A DNA stretch of 64,000 bases from contig DATGHC010000010.1 in assembly GCA_035308165.1 (NCBI GenBank), positions 113,693 to 177,692 of the forward strand, given 5' to 3'. The DNA comes from DASTCZ01 sp035308165 (GTDB lineage: Bacteria; Acidobacteriota; Terriglobia; Acidiferrales; UBA7541). The notes under the pieces are model-generated. The model ran no database searches, was not told the origin of the DNA, and saw only the letters and a program-made list of their open reading frames with translations. The first letter of the stretch is position 1; each line of letters begins with the position of its first letter. Both the position numbers and the translations under genes were made by a program. Below are positions 44,132-52,599 of the stretch, in pieces.

Positions 44132-46846
44132 CTATTCGTATCGCAACGCCTGAATCGGATCGATTCGCGTCGCGCGCCGCGCGGGCAGATATGCCGCCAG
44201 CAACGAAACCACCACAATTACAGCGACCGCGGCCATTGTGACCGCAAAGTTGCGTCCGCTCATGCCGTACAAGAGGCTGGCGACAAGCTTGGCCGAAGCA
44301 AGCCCCGCCGGCACGCCCACAGCGATTCCCGCCAACGTGAGCAAAACCACTTCACCCAGCACCAGCCGGAAAATGTTCGCGCGCGTGGCTCCCAGAGCCA
44401 TCCGCACGCCGAACTCCTGCGTTCGCCTGGAAACGGCCATTGCCGTCACTCCATAAAGTCCAATGCACGCCATCAACGTAGCCAGCGAGGCAAAGGCCGC
44501 AGATAGAAACGCGAACAGCCGGTCCATAAAATGTGTTTCATTGATCTGCGCCTCAACGGATTTCATTTCATACAGAGGTATCGTTGCATCCACCTGTCCG
44601 GCCGCCTGCCGCGCCGCCTGCCCCAGTATCCGCGGATTCTGGCGCGAGCGGACATAGAAGGTCATAGCCGACGGTTGTGCATTCTGGAGTGCGGGTGTAA
44701 ATGTGTAGGGCTTCGGCTCTTCCTTCAGATCCGTGGTTTTCAGGTCCTTCACCACGCCCACAATTTGCATATCCAGCGGCACGGTGCTGCCACCGAATCC
44801 GACGCGATGGCCCACGGGATTGTCGTTCGCAAAATAATGCTTGGCGAAAGTTTCATTGACGATCACCACCTTGGGGGCTCCCGCAACATCCGCTGGCGTG
44901 AATTCACGGCCCATCAGCAACGGGACTCCCGCTGTGGAAAAGAACCCGGGCAGCATCTCATTCCAACCGGCCTGGCTGTTCTGATCGGGATGCTCGAATC
45001 CCTCAACGCGCACCGTATTCTCCCATGCATCGTTGGCCAGCAGCGGGAATGAGGATGCGCTTGCGGAATCGGCGCCCGGCATCCGCCCGAGCGCAGTTTG
45101 CAGATCCAGAAAGTATTGACGCGAGCGTTCCGGCGTGAACTTGTGCAGTGAGGGATCCACCGTGAACTGCACCAATTGGCTGCTGGCAATGCCCGTATCA
45201 ATCGACATCAGTTTGTACAAACTGCGCGCGAACAAACCGGCGCCCATCAATAACACCAGCGATAGCATCACCTGCGCCGCGACCAGCAGACGCCGCACTC
45301 GCATTTGTCCCCTCCCCACCGAGACCGAGCCGGACTCATCCTTCAGTGTCCGCGCCAGGTCCGGCCGTGATGCCCTTAATGCCGGAAGCAACCCGAAAAG
45401 GATCGCAGTAAATAGACTGAGTCCGGCGGCAAATCCCAGGATGCGCCAGTCCGGCACTGCATGAATTGCCACGTCAATGTTGTCGTAGGGAAGGAACCGG
45501 ACCAGCGAAGACGTCACCCAAATGGAGAGAAGAACTCCAACCGCGCCGCCCGCCAACGCGATCACTAGACTTTCCGTTAGAATGAGCGCCACAAGTGATT
45601 TTCGTGAGGCGCCCAACGACAACCGAATGGCGATTTCCTTTTGCCGCGCCGCCGACCGGGACAGCAGAAGGCTTGCCAGATTTACGCAAGCGATGAGCAG
45701 CAACGTCCCCACCATTCCCAGCAAGACGTACAGCGGCTTCGAGAAGAATGTCTGCAGGTTGCCTATTCCTTTGGAGGCATCGCCAACGATGAGTTTGTTC
45801 TTGAGATATCGTTCGCCAAATTGTTCGTTCCGTGAAACGGCTGCCAGGTCATTGCGCAGCCCGGTTTGATATGCCACCGACATTGCGCTTTTCGCTGCCG
45901 CGCCACTCACACCCGGCGAAAGGCGCGCGAATAATTTCAGCCAGATGCTGTTCCGCCGCGCCATGTCGTCCCAGGTGGGCGTGACCGTGTTTTTCATCAT
46001 TAGCGAAACGAATACATCCGTAGGATGCATCGCTTCAAATCCTTCAAACCCGTGCTGGACAACACCGACGATGGTCATCGGATGTCCGTTGATATCAATC
46101 ACGCGGTTTAAAACCGAGGGGTCTCCTCCCATGCGTCTTTGCCAGTATTCGTAACTGACCACCGCATACGGCTCGGCATCTTTTACTTTGTCGTCCTCCA
46201 TCGTCAGAGTCCGTCCGAGTGCTGCTCCCACGCCAAGAGTATCGAAATAATTCCCGGAGACAAGCTCAGCCGTCGCCCGCTCCACCGGACCGTGGTCGGC
46301 GAGGTCCACAATTTCCTGCCAGCGCCCCGCGATGCCGGTAAACACTCCCGGATTGTTGTCGCGCAAATCCACGTACATCGGATAGGAGAAGCTTTGCCGA
46401 TACCCACGTGAGCTGCCTCCGATGAACTGGCCGTTCCACGAGAGAAGTACCAGCCGGTTCGGATCCTTCACCGGAAGCGAGCGCAACAGCATCTGGTCGG
46501 TGATCGAAAAAATGGAAGTGTTTGCGCCGATGCCCAGCGCCAGCGATATCACCGCAATTGCAGCAAATCCTGGCTGCTTCCTCAGTGCTCTCACGGCGTA
46601 TCGAAAGTTCTTCGCCAACTGCTCCATCCAAATGGATATGGACATGGCTCGAATCTCCTCTGTTATCCGTGCTTGGTTCCCAAAGGCGCGGAGAGCGGCG
46701 TAGCGCGCCTCTTCGGCGGACAGGCCCGCGTCGTGTTGCTCTTCTTCTTCCTCTTTCAAATGAACGAGCAATTCATGCTGGAAATCCGATTCCCGGTGAC
46801 TCCAGTCCTCTTTCTGCTTCCAGAAAAAAATCCGCCGCCAGTGCAT
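44132..46846 (-). CDS. ADOP-type ABC permease, copy 2
   Basis: 904 residues with the same architecture as the copy at 40121-42751: N-terminal helical domain (HLKEEEEEQHDAGLSAEEARYAALRAFGN), the conserved FRYAVRALRKQPGFAAIAVISLALGIGANTSIFSI transition into the first membrane segment, MacB-like periplasmic core, two FtsX domains and an ending RRATRIDPIQALRYE. The two copies share plan and end motif but are divergent in sequence, so they are an old pair, not a recent duplication. It begins 1 nt after the PadR gene stop. Confidence 0.93.
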   Translation of the reverse strand: MHWRRIFFWKQKEDWSHRESDFQHELLVHLKEEEEEQHDAGLSAEEARYAALRAFGNQARITEEIRAMSISIWMEQLAKNFRYAVRALRKQPGFAAIAVISLALGIGANTSIFSITDQMLLRSLPVKDPNRLVLLSWNGQFIGGSSRGYRQSFSYPMYVDLRDNNPGVFTGIAGRWQEIVDLADHGPVERATAELVSGNYFDTLGVGAALGRTLTMEDDKVKDAEPYAVVSYEYWQRRMGGDPSVLNRVIDINGHPMTIVGVVQHGFEGFEAMHPTDVFVSLMMKNTVTPTWDDMARRNSIWLKLFARLSPGVSGAAAKSAMSVAYQTGLRNDLAAVSRNEQFGERYLKNKLIVGDASKGIGNLQTFFSKPLYVLLGMVGTLLLIACVNLASLLLSRSAARQKEIAIRLSLGASRKSLVALILTESLVIALAGGAVGVLLSIWVTSSLVRFLPYDNIDVAIHAVPDWRILGFAAGLSLFTAILFGLLPALRASRPDLARTLKDESGSVSVGRGQMRVRRLLVAAQVMLSLVLLMGAGLFARSLYKLMSIDTGIASSQLVQFTVDPSLHKFTPERSRQYFLDLQTALGRMPGADSASASSFPLLANDAWENTVRVEGFEHPDQNSQAGWNEMLPGFFSTAGVPLLMGREFTPADVAGAPKVVIVNETFAKHYFANDNPVGHRVGFGGSTVPLDMQIVGVVKDLKTTDLKEEPKPYTFTPALQNAQPSAMTFYVRSRQNPRILGQAARQAAGQVDATIPLYEMKSVEAQINETHFMDRLFAFLSAAFASLATLMACIGLYGVTAMAVSRRTQEFGVRMALGATRANIFRLVLGEVVLLTLAGIAVGVPAGLASAKLVASLLYGMSGRNFAVTMAAVAVIVVVSLLAAYLPARRATRIDPIQALRYE

Positions 46847-46847
46847 C

Positions 46848-47219
46848 TCAATTCTCCTCGGCGGGGGAAATGACGCGGGCTATCGCGCGGGAAAGCTGTT
46901 TCCACTTCGACTGTTCCACGTTCAACTGGGCTTTGCCTGTGCGCGTCAGCCGGTAAAACTTGAATTCACGGTTCTTGTCCTTGCTTTTTTCCCACTTGGA
47001 AACGATCCAACCCTTTCTTTCCAAACGATGAAGCGCGGGATAGAGCGATCCGTGTTCGACCAGCAAAACGTCCTCCGTGGTGCGCTGGATATGCTTCGCG
47101 ATCTGGTGGCCGTGCGCCGCGCCGGCCAGCAGCGTGCGTAGAATCAGCATGTCCAGCGTGCCCTGCAGCAACTCCGGGCGCGAGTCTCGCCGCGGATGAG
47201 AAGCTTTATCGAGTGTCAT
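46848..47219 (-). CDS. PadR-family transcriptional regulator (ADOP-linked), second copy
   Basis: 123 residues, same type as the first copy: RPELLQGTLDMLILRTLLAGAAHGHQIAKHI, HGSLYPALHRLERKGWIVSKWE, and a C-terminal dimerisation helix (EQSKWKQLSRAIARVISP). It is followed almost immediately by the second ADOP gene, and a palindrome lies right at its start (separate entry), consistent with autorepression. Confidence 0.93.
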   Translation of the reverse strand: MTLDKASHPRRDSRPELLQGTLDMLILRTLLAGAAHGHQIAKHIQRTTEDVLLVEHGSLYPALHRLERKGWIVSKWEKSKDKNREFKFYRLTRTGKAQLNVEQSKWKQLSRAIARVISPAEEN

Positions 47220-47234
47220 GGTAGAGTCTCTACC
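47220..47234. promoter_or_regulatory. Palindrome at the padR start, candidate operator
   Basis: GGTAGAGTCTCTACC, a 15-bp odd-centred perfect inverted repeat directly abutting the ATG of the second padR gene, where a repressor binding site would block initiation. The first padR gene does not show the same sequence upstream, so the site is not a shared operator for both copies. Confidence 0.45.
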
Positions 47235-47425
47235 TCAGAAAGATTAGACGTCCCCAATCCCAAAATGTCACCACCGAGTTTCGGGTCGATTGGTTCTATC
47301 CGGCGAATTGGCAAGGACACTCACTATGTCGGCGTGTCTTGGTTTGCCCGCGGTCAGCCCGGCTGATTCGGCGTCATAGTCCGGGGCACGTGATATAAAC
47401 AAGGTTTCTCCTGGGAGCCGAGCCT

Positions 47426-48616
47426 GTGTTCTCCGCGCGCACCAATTGGAATTTTCAAACCAACCGCTTCGCGCGCTCTCTCGAGACGCACCGCCAAAGC
47501 GGCAAGGTCCTGCTCGACCTGACCGCCTCGAATCCCACCACCTGCGGATTTGAATATCCCGCAACGGAGATCCTGACCGCTCTCGCGGATCCGCGCGCTC
47601 TCCAATACGCCCCCGAAAGCAAGGGCCTGCGCAGCGCCCGTGAATCCGTCGCCGCCTATTACGAGCGCCGCCCGGGATTCGGCCTCTGCGCCGGAAGCGT
47701 GGATCCTGAACGCATCATCCTCGCCGCGGGCACCAGCGAGGCCTACAGTTACATTCTTCGCCTGCTTTGTGAGCAGGGCGACGAAATTCTCTGCCCCGCG
47801 CCCAGCTATCCGCTTCTCGAATATGTCGCCGGCCTGAATGATGTCCGTCTCGTGCCCTATCCTTTGCTTTACGATCACGGCTGGCAAATCGATTTTGCCG
47901 CCCTTCGCGCCGCGCTCACTCCGCGTTCCCGCGCCGTGCTCCTTGTCCATCCCAACAACCCCACGGGTTCCTTCGTCAGCCCCGAGGAAGCCGTTGAGTT
48001 GCACGAACTTTGTTCGCAACGCGAAATCGCCATCGTCGCCGACGAAGTTTTTCTGGATTACGCTGAGGGTTCAAAGCCTCACTCTACTTTTGCTTTTGAT
48101 GGCCCCGCGCTCACCTTCACACTAAGCGGCCTCTCCAAAATCTCTGCACTGCCGCAGATGAAGCTTGCCTGGCTCGTCGCCAGCGGCCCGATAAGTGTTG
48201 TGAACTCCGCAATCGACCGCCTCGAAATTATTGCCGACACATATCTTTCCCCCGGCACGCCCGTGCAACTCGCTCTGCCGCGCCTCCTGGCCATCCGCCA
48301 TCAGATGCAGCACCAGTTGCAGACCAGAATCTCCGCCAACCTCGCGCATCTCGATTCCGCGCTCGCCAATCATTCACTCATTTTCCGCATGGCGCGCCAG
48401 GGCGGCTGGTACGCCGTTCTGCGCGTTCCCGCCACCGGATCTGACGACGATCTTGCCGTCGACTTGATCGCGCAACAGTCAGTCCTGGTTCATCCCGGAC
48501 AGTTCTTCGATTTCCCGCGCGATGGATTTCTGGTTCTCAGTCTCATCGCGCCCGAACCGGACTTCCGCGAGGGTGTCCAGCGCCTGCTTCGGTCTGTCAA
48601 AGAGGCCCACTCATGA
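47426..48616 (+). CDS. PLP-dependent aminotransferase (class I/II)
   Basis: 396 residues from GTG 47426, with GGGAG about 9 nt upstream. Class-I/II features: early LTASNPTTCGFEYP, the AGTSEAYSYILRLLCEQGDEILCPAPSYPLLEYV PLP phosphate and ring region, VHPNNPTGSFV with the Asn that contacts PLP, and DEVFLDYA (Asp-Tyr pair), then SGLSKISALPQMKLAWL, where the Lys is the Schiff-base lysine, and a C-terminal small domain with GFLVLSLI. It resembles alanine- or aspartate-type transaminases; the substrate is unknown. It overlaps the DUF1801 gene by 4 nt (ATGA). Confidence 0.88.
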   Translation: MFSARTNWNFQTNRFARSLETHRQSGKVLLDLTASNPTTCGFEYPATEILTALADPRALQYAPESKGLRSARESVAAYYERRPGFGLCAGSVDPERIILAAGTSEAYSYILRLLCEQGDEILCPAPSYPLLEYVAGLNDVRLVPYPLLYDHGWQIDFAALRAALTPRSRAVLLVHPNNPTGSFVSPEEAVELHELCSQREIAIVADEVFLDYAEGSKPHSTFAFDGPALTFTLSGLSKISALPQMKLAWLVASGPISVVNSAIDRLEIIADTYLSPGTPVQLALPRLLAIRHQMQHQLQTRISANLAHLDSALANHSLIFRMARQGGWYAVLRVPATGSDDDLAVDLIAQQSVLVHPGQFFDFPRDGFLVLSLIAPEPDFREGVQRLLRSVKEAHS

Positions 48617-49023
48617 AAGCCAAGTCACGCGCCAAGAAAAAGAATCCAGCCACCGTGGATGCTTATGTCCGCAATCACGGTACTCAATGGAGCGCTCTCG
48701 CCAATCAATTGCGCGCCCTGGTCAAAAAATTGATCCCCGGCGTCGGGCAATATATGAATCCTTGGAGGCTCCCATCCTTTGCATCGCACGGCCCGCTTGG
48801 CTATTTCATGATCGGCAAGAGCCACATCACCTTCGGCCTTTACCGCGCAACTTCACTGGACGATCCGGAAGACTTGCTCGAAGGCACGGGGAAGAATCTG
48901 CGTCATGTCAAGATAAGAACTGTCGAAGACCTGAGCCGCCCCGGTCTCAGCCAACTCATCCGCGCCGCTGCTGCATTGAATCGCAAAGATCCGATGTTGA
49001 GCATGGTCAAAAGACGGAAATAA
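48613..49023 (+). CDS. DUF1801 (YdhG-type) protein
   Basis: 136 residues, starts at the ATG overlapping the aminotransferase stop. DUF1801/iron-chaperone-like fold: a basic N-terminal tail (AKSRAKKKNPATVDAYV), then helices LANQLRALVKKLIPGV, and the conserved strand-turn PSFASHGPLGYFMIGKSHITFGLYRATSLDD. The C-terminal helices end in a basic KRRK. Some family members are thought to bind iron or DNA; function not established. Probably co-transcribed with the aminotransferase but not obviously related in pathway. Confidence 0.75.
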   Translation: MKAKSRAKKKNPATVDAYVRNHGTQWSALANQLRALVKKLIPGVGQYMNPWRLPSFASHGPLGYFMIGKSHITFGLYRATSLDDPEDLLEGTGKNLRHVKIRTVEDLSRPGLSQLIRAAAALNRKDPMLSMVKRRK

Positions 49024-49026
49024 TTC

Positions 49027-49893
49027 TTACACCGCAATCTTTGCTGCTACGTAACACCCAAGAACCGCAATTTCATTTCTCCGCGCACGCAACTCTTCCA
49101 GCGCCGCGCTCACTTCCGGATCTTGCGTCGAAGCCGCAAGGTCCAAATAGAATCGGTATTCCCACGGTCGGCCCTGGATAGGTCGGCTCTCGATCCGTAA
49201 CAAATCAATTTTTCGTTTGGCGAACGGCTCCAGCGCCTCATGCAGCGATCCCGGCCGGTGTGCTAGGTGCAACACCAGCGAAAGCTTGTTCGCACCGCGC
49301 GGAATCTCCATCGAACGGGACAGCAACAAAAACCGCGTGTAGTTTTCGCGGTTGTCCTCCACATGTTCCCGCAAGATCACTCCTCCATAAAATGTCGCGG
49401 CATATCTGCCCGCAATCGCCGCGCGAGATGCATCCTTTCCTTGCACAATATTTCGCACGCTCCCGGCCGTATCTTCCGCCACAATCCTGCGGATGTGCGG
49501 TTGCTCGCTCAAGAAGTTCTCGCACTGCGCCAGCGCCACGGGATGCGATTCGACGGAACGGATATCTTCCCATCGCGCTCCTGGCGCCCCGATCAGGCAC
49601 ATCATGATGGGAATCACAACTTCGCCTTGAATTGTCAGTTTGCGCGCCAGAAGCAAATCGCACGAGCGTTGCACCGTACCCGCCAGCGAATTTTCAATCG
49701 GCGCCAGGAGCACGTCCGCGACGCCGTCATCAATCGCGGAATAAAGCGCCTCAAACGACGGCCGCGGCACTAGCTCAATCTGCCCGCCGAAGAATTGCAC
49801 CGCCGCTTCCTCACTGAACGCGCCTCGCTCCCCTTGAAACGCAACGCGAAGTCCAACTCCACGTTCCTGGTCATACCCACCCTCCGTGCTCAT
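49027..49893 (-). CDS. pheA: Prephenate dehydratase
   Basis: Converts prephenate to phenylpyruvate in phenylalanine synthesis. 288 residues: catalytic PDT domain (VAFQGERGAFSEEAAVQFF, ENSLAGTVQRSCDLLLA with the conserved Glu-Asn-Ser, VESHPVALAQCENFL, EDTAGSVRNI) and a C-terminal ACT domain (KLSLVLHLAHRPGSLHEALEPFAKRKIDLLRIESRP) with the GALV-like RPGSLHE motif and ESRP, which bind phenylalanine for feedback inhibition. Translationally coupled to the chorismate mutase gene by a 4-nt ATGA overlap, and together they are controlled by the upstream attenuator described below. Confidence 0.96.
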   Translation of the reverse strand: MSTEGGYDQERGVGLRVAFQGERGAFSEEAAVQFFGGQIELVPRPSFEALYSAIDDGVADVLLAPIENSLAGTVQRSCDLLLARKLTIQGEVVIPIMMCLIGAPGARWEDIRSVESHPVALAQCENFLSEQPHIRRIVAEDTAGSVRNIVQGKDASRAAIAGRYAATFYGGVILREHVEDNRENYTRFLLLSRSMEIPRGANKLSLVLHLAHRPGSLHEALEPFAKRKIDLLRIESRPIQGRPWEYRFYLDLAASTQDPEVSAALEELRARRNEIAVLGCYVAAKIAV

Positions 49894-50192
49894 GGCTTTG
49901 TCCGTTGAGCCGCGGAGCTTTCAAGCGCTTTCGTCGCTTGTTCCGCCGCGCGCCTCGATTCGCTCACAATCTCGCGGAACAATCGCGAAACCGCCTCTGC
50001 ATCCAGCACCCCGGGATTCGCGTCCAGCACACGCCGCACCACTTCCTGTTCGCGGACCGGATCGTGCAGCTCAACGCCCTCTTCCCGTTTGCTCCGCCCA
50101 ATCTCAATTGCCAGTTGCGCGCGGACGCTCAGCAATCTCAGAAGCTGTTCGTCCACTTTGTCGATTCTGCTTCGCCATTCTTGAATATCCAT
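49890..50192 (-). CDS. aroQ: Chorismate mutase, AroQ type
   Basis: Converts chorismate to prephenate, the step before pheA. 100 residues, all helical (AroQ alpha fold): MDIQEWRSRIDKVDEQLLRLLSVRAQLAIEIGRSKRE with the conserved Arg11-like and Lys residues, DPVREQEVVRRV and LFREIVSESRRAAEQA. The AGGAG site about 9 nt upstream of the ATG gives a clear start. The bifunctional P-protein of enterics is split here into two adjacent genes, in the order of the pathway. The transcript begins with the attenuator leader. Confidence 0.94.
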   Translation of the reverse strand: MDIQEWRSRIDKVDEQLLRLLSVRAQLAIEIGRSKREEGVELHDPVREQEVVRRVLDANPGVLDAEAVSRLFREIVSESRRAAEQATKALESSAAQRTKP

Positions 50193-50237
50193 TTCTCATT
50201 CTCCTGTTCTCATTTTTCAATCGCCACAAAAACAAAA

Positions 50238-50269
50238 CCGGCCGCTCGCCCTGTTCGGGAAGCGGCCGG
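50238..50269 (-). terminator. Attenuator terminator hairpin upstream of aroQ-pheA
   Basis: In minus-strand RNA: CCGGCCGCT-TCCCGAACAGGGCG-AGCGGCCGG, a perfect 9-bp GC-rich stem, followed by a T-rich run (TTTTGTTTTTG at 50237-50227). It lies 45 nt upstream of aroQ and 28 nt after the leader-peptide stop, the position of stem 3:4 in an attenuator. Its 5' arm is also complementary to an upstream segment (see the antiterminator entry). Confidence 0.85.
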
Positions 50270-50297
50270 TGGATGATTCCTTGTGTCGCTTAGCTCG

Positions 50298-50423
50298 CTA
50301 TTTCCTTACCTCGCTGCGCACAAGCTCCGCCGCCCCGCTTCCCCCGCGGTAATAAGCGGAGGAGCGGTAACTAAAAGCGAAGCTGTAAAACAACTCTGTG
50401 GCGCGTTGCATGGTATTCAACAT
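50298..50423 (-). CDS. pheL: Phe/Tyr-rich leader peptide of the aroQ-pheA attenuator
   Basis: A 41-residue frame (37 from the second ATG at 50411) whose middle reads ELFYSFAFSYRSSAYYR: seven aromatic residues (3 Phe, 4 Tyr) within 16 positions, followed by stop TAG at 50298. A ribosome stalled for Phe or Tyr tRNA here would sit over the 5' half of the alternative hairpins. Upstream ribosome-site support is weak, as in several real leader peptides. The region upstream of 50423 belongs to a longer frame (from 50627) that is not gene-like. Confidence 0.7.
   Translation of the reverse strand: MLNTMQRATELFYSFAFSYRSSAYYRGGSGAAELVRSEVRK
50335..50359 (-). promoter_or_regulatory. Attenuator segments 1 and 2 (protector / antiterminator)
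   Basis: In RNA sense: segment 1 is CCGCTT (50359-50354, overlapping the Tyr-Tyr codons) and segment 2 is GGGAAGCGG (50343-50335). Segment 2 can pair with segment 1 through AAGCGG (protector) or, over nine perfect base pairs, with CCGCTTCCC in the 5' arm of the terminator (antiterminator). This is the mutually exclusive 1:2 / 2:3 / 3:4 logic of pheA and trp attenuators. Confidence 0.75.
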
Positions 50424-50662
50424 TCGAATTCTAGCAGTCACAGTTGCCCGATGCAAATTACCCCAACTCATTTCCCAAGAATATGAATGCCTCTTTAAAT
50501 TACCGCGCGCATTTGTTGCAAAAAAATCCACAGCCTTAACACAACGTCCAATCTGTCGAAACTCCCGATTCATGCACTCGTAATACTTGCCGCATACCCT
50601 CCGCAAGTCCTCGCGGCCCCAACACAAGCGATGAATCCAAATTTCCTTGGAGGAAACTAAAG

Positions 50663-52300
50663 ATGCGTAAAGTTCTTGCCCTCGGACTCGCGGTCGCCAT
50701 GCTCAACCCCGCGATCCTCGGCGCCATGCCTCAAAGCGCCGAACATTTTCAGACCACGACTCCCATCAAGCACCTCGTGATTATTTTCCAGGAGAACGTT
50801 TCCTTTGACCATTACTTCGCCACCTATCCGAACGCCACCAATCCCGCTGGAGAACCGACTTTCCACGCCAAAGAGGGCACTCCGTCGGTCAATGGTTTGC
50901 TTGGCGGGGGCTTGCTCACCAACAATCCAAATTTCTTGAACGCCGCCAACGCCCCCGGCAACCTCAATCCCTTCCGCTTCGACCGTTCGCAGGCCGCAAC
51001 CACCGATCAGGATCACACTTATAAGGATGAACAGAAGGCCTTCCACGCGGGCTTGATGGACCTCTTCCCGGTCTCCGTCGGCACCGCGGGACCTCCTCCG
51101 GCTGGCGACACTACCAAAGGTGTGGTCATGGGTTATTTCGACGGCAACACCGTCACCGCTCTTTGGAATTACGCCCAGCACTTCGCCTTGAGCGACAATT
51201 CCTTCGATACTACCTTCGGCCCCTCCACTCCCGGCGCGCTCAACGTCATTTCCGGGCAAACCAACGGCCTCACTGTGCACAATGCCTCTGCCGATAGCTT
51301 CGCCACCGATCCCGACGGCAATGGCAGTTTCTCCATTGTGGACGACTCCGATCCATTCGGCGATGTTTGTTCCGGATCGGCTCTCGTCCAAATGGCCGGC
51401 AAGAACATTGGTGACCTGCTCAGCGCCGCCAACATCACTTGGGGCTTTTTCGAGGGCGGCTTCGATTTGACCATCACCAATACAGACGGCTCGACTGGTT
51501 GCAAACGCACCACCACATCCGCCGTCACCAACGTGAAGAAGGTGGACTACATCGCGCACCACGAACCATTCCAGTATTACGCGTCCACCGCCAACCCCAC
51601 GCACAAGCGCCCCACTGCCGTCAGCATGATTGGACAGAACGGCGACGCCGGCAATCATCAATACGACATCCACGATTTCTTCGACGCTGTAAGCGCAGGA
51701 AATTGGCCTGCGGTCAGTTACCTCAAGGCGCCGGGCTTTCAAGATGGTCATTCCGGTTACAGTGATCCTCTCGATGAACAGACCTTCCTCGTCAACACCA
51801 TCAACTTCCTTCAGAAGCAGGAAGATTGGGACAACACTGCGGTCATCATTGCCTACGATGACTCCGATGGCTGGTACGACCACGTGATGGGGCCCATCGT
51901 AAATCAGTCCACCAGCTCATTTGACCAGCTCACCGGCGCCGGCAATTGCGGCAATGGCACAACCACCGCGCTGCCTGGCCCACTTTCCAGCGGAAAGCCC
52001 GTTCAAGGCCGCTGTGGTTACGGCCCGCGCATGCCGCTCCTGGTAATCTCTCCTTTCGCCAAGAGCAATTTCGTGGATCACTCCGTCACCGACCTCTCCT
52101 CCATCGTGAAGTTTATCGAAGACAACTGGCTCGACAGCGAACGTATCACCGGTTCGTTTGACGCCATCGCCGGCTCCCTCAACAATATGTTTGATTTCGG
52201 CTGGGACCGCGATGGGGGCGATCGCGACCGGGAGCACAATCGCAGGCTCTTCCTCAACCCAACAACCGGTCAGCCCTTCGATCGCGACGACCATGACTGA
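50663..52300 (+). CDS. Secreted phosphoesterase (phospholipase C / acid phosphatase family)
   Basis: 545 residues, exported (signal MRKVLALGLAVAMLNPAILGAMP). Member of the phosphoesterase family of non-specific phospholipases C and AcpA: KHLVIIFQENVSFDHYFATYP opens the domain (Glu-Asn metal/catalytic residues), GQTNGLT and later WPAVSYLKAP, DPLDEQTFLVNTINFLQKQEDWDNTAVIIAYDDSDGWYDHVM with the second metal-binding Asp cluster, and RMPLLVISPFAKSNFVDH near the end. Likely hydrolyses a phosphodiester or phosphomonoester outside the cell. ATG 50663 has GGAGG 9-13 nt upstream. A strong terminator follows the gene. Confidence 0.88.
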   Translation: MRKVLALGLAVAMLNPAILGAMPQSAEHFQTTTPIKHLVIIFQENVSFDHYFATYPNATNPAGEPTFHAKEGTPSVNGLLGGGLLTNNPNFLNAANAPGNLNPFRFDRSQAATTDQDHTYKDEQKAFHAGLMDLFPVSVGTAGPPPAGDTTKGVVMGYFDGNTVTALWNYAQHFALSDNSFDTTFGPSTPGALNVISGQTNGLTVHNASADSFATDPDGNGSFSIVDDSDPFGDVCSGSALVQMAGKNIGDLLSAANITWGFFEGGFDLTITNTDGSTGCKRTTTSAVTNVKKVDYIAHHEPFQYYASTANPTHKRPTAVSMIGQNGDAGNHQYDIHDFFDAVSAGNWPAVSYLKAPGFQDGHSGYSDPLDEQTFLVNTINFLQKQEDWDNTAVIIAYDDSDGWYDHVMGPIVNQSTSSFDQLTGAGNCGNGTTTALPGPLSSGKPVQGRCGYGPRMPLLVISPFAKSNFVDHSVTDLSSIVKFIEDNWLDSERITGSFDAIAGSLNNMFDFGWDRDGGDRDREHNRRLFLNPTTGQPFDRDDHD

Positions 52301-52599
52301 GCGGGGCGCGTTCGTCGCCAGTGAAAGGTAGTCCTGGCATGAATCGATAGGCCCGAGTTGCTTGCCCGCGGGTGCAGTCTCAACTGGGAGACTGCACCCG
52401 CAATGATCTTTTTCCGCCCTCGCCCGGCATCGGAATCGCTCTTCCACTACATTCCCGATTCCAGCGCTTAATCCCCCGCTGCTATTTGACTGGGCAACCC
52501 CGCCACATTTTCTTCGCCCTCAAAACTCGAACTCCGTTTAGAATCCATTCAGACGGATGAGCCAATCGCTCCCTGGCGCCAGCGAGCCTATCGACCACC
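52301..52599. other. Intergenic region with terminator
   Basis: About 300 bases between the phosphoesterase and ATP-grasp genes; its only clear element is the hairpin terminator at 52368-52412. The remainder shows no gene. Confidence 0.5.
52368..52412 (+). terminator. Intrinsic terminator after the phosphoesterase gene
   Basis: GCGGGTGCAGTCTC - AACTGG - GAGACTGCACCCGC, a perfect 14-bp stem (52368-52381 with 52388-52401), followed by a TTTTT run at 52408-52412. Strong enough to end the phosphoesterase transcript. Confidence 0.9.

Noticed and set aside
50657..51883. 408-residue minus-strand frame
   Set aside because: Antisense to the phosphoesterase gene; Val/Gly-rich composition is an artefact of GC-rich codons.
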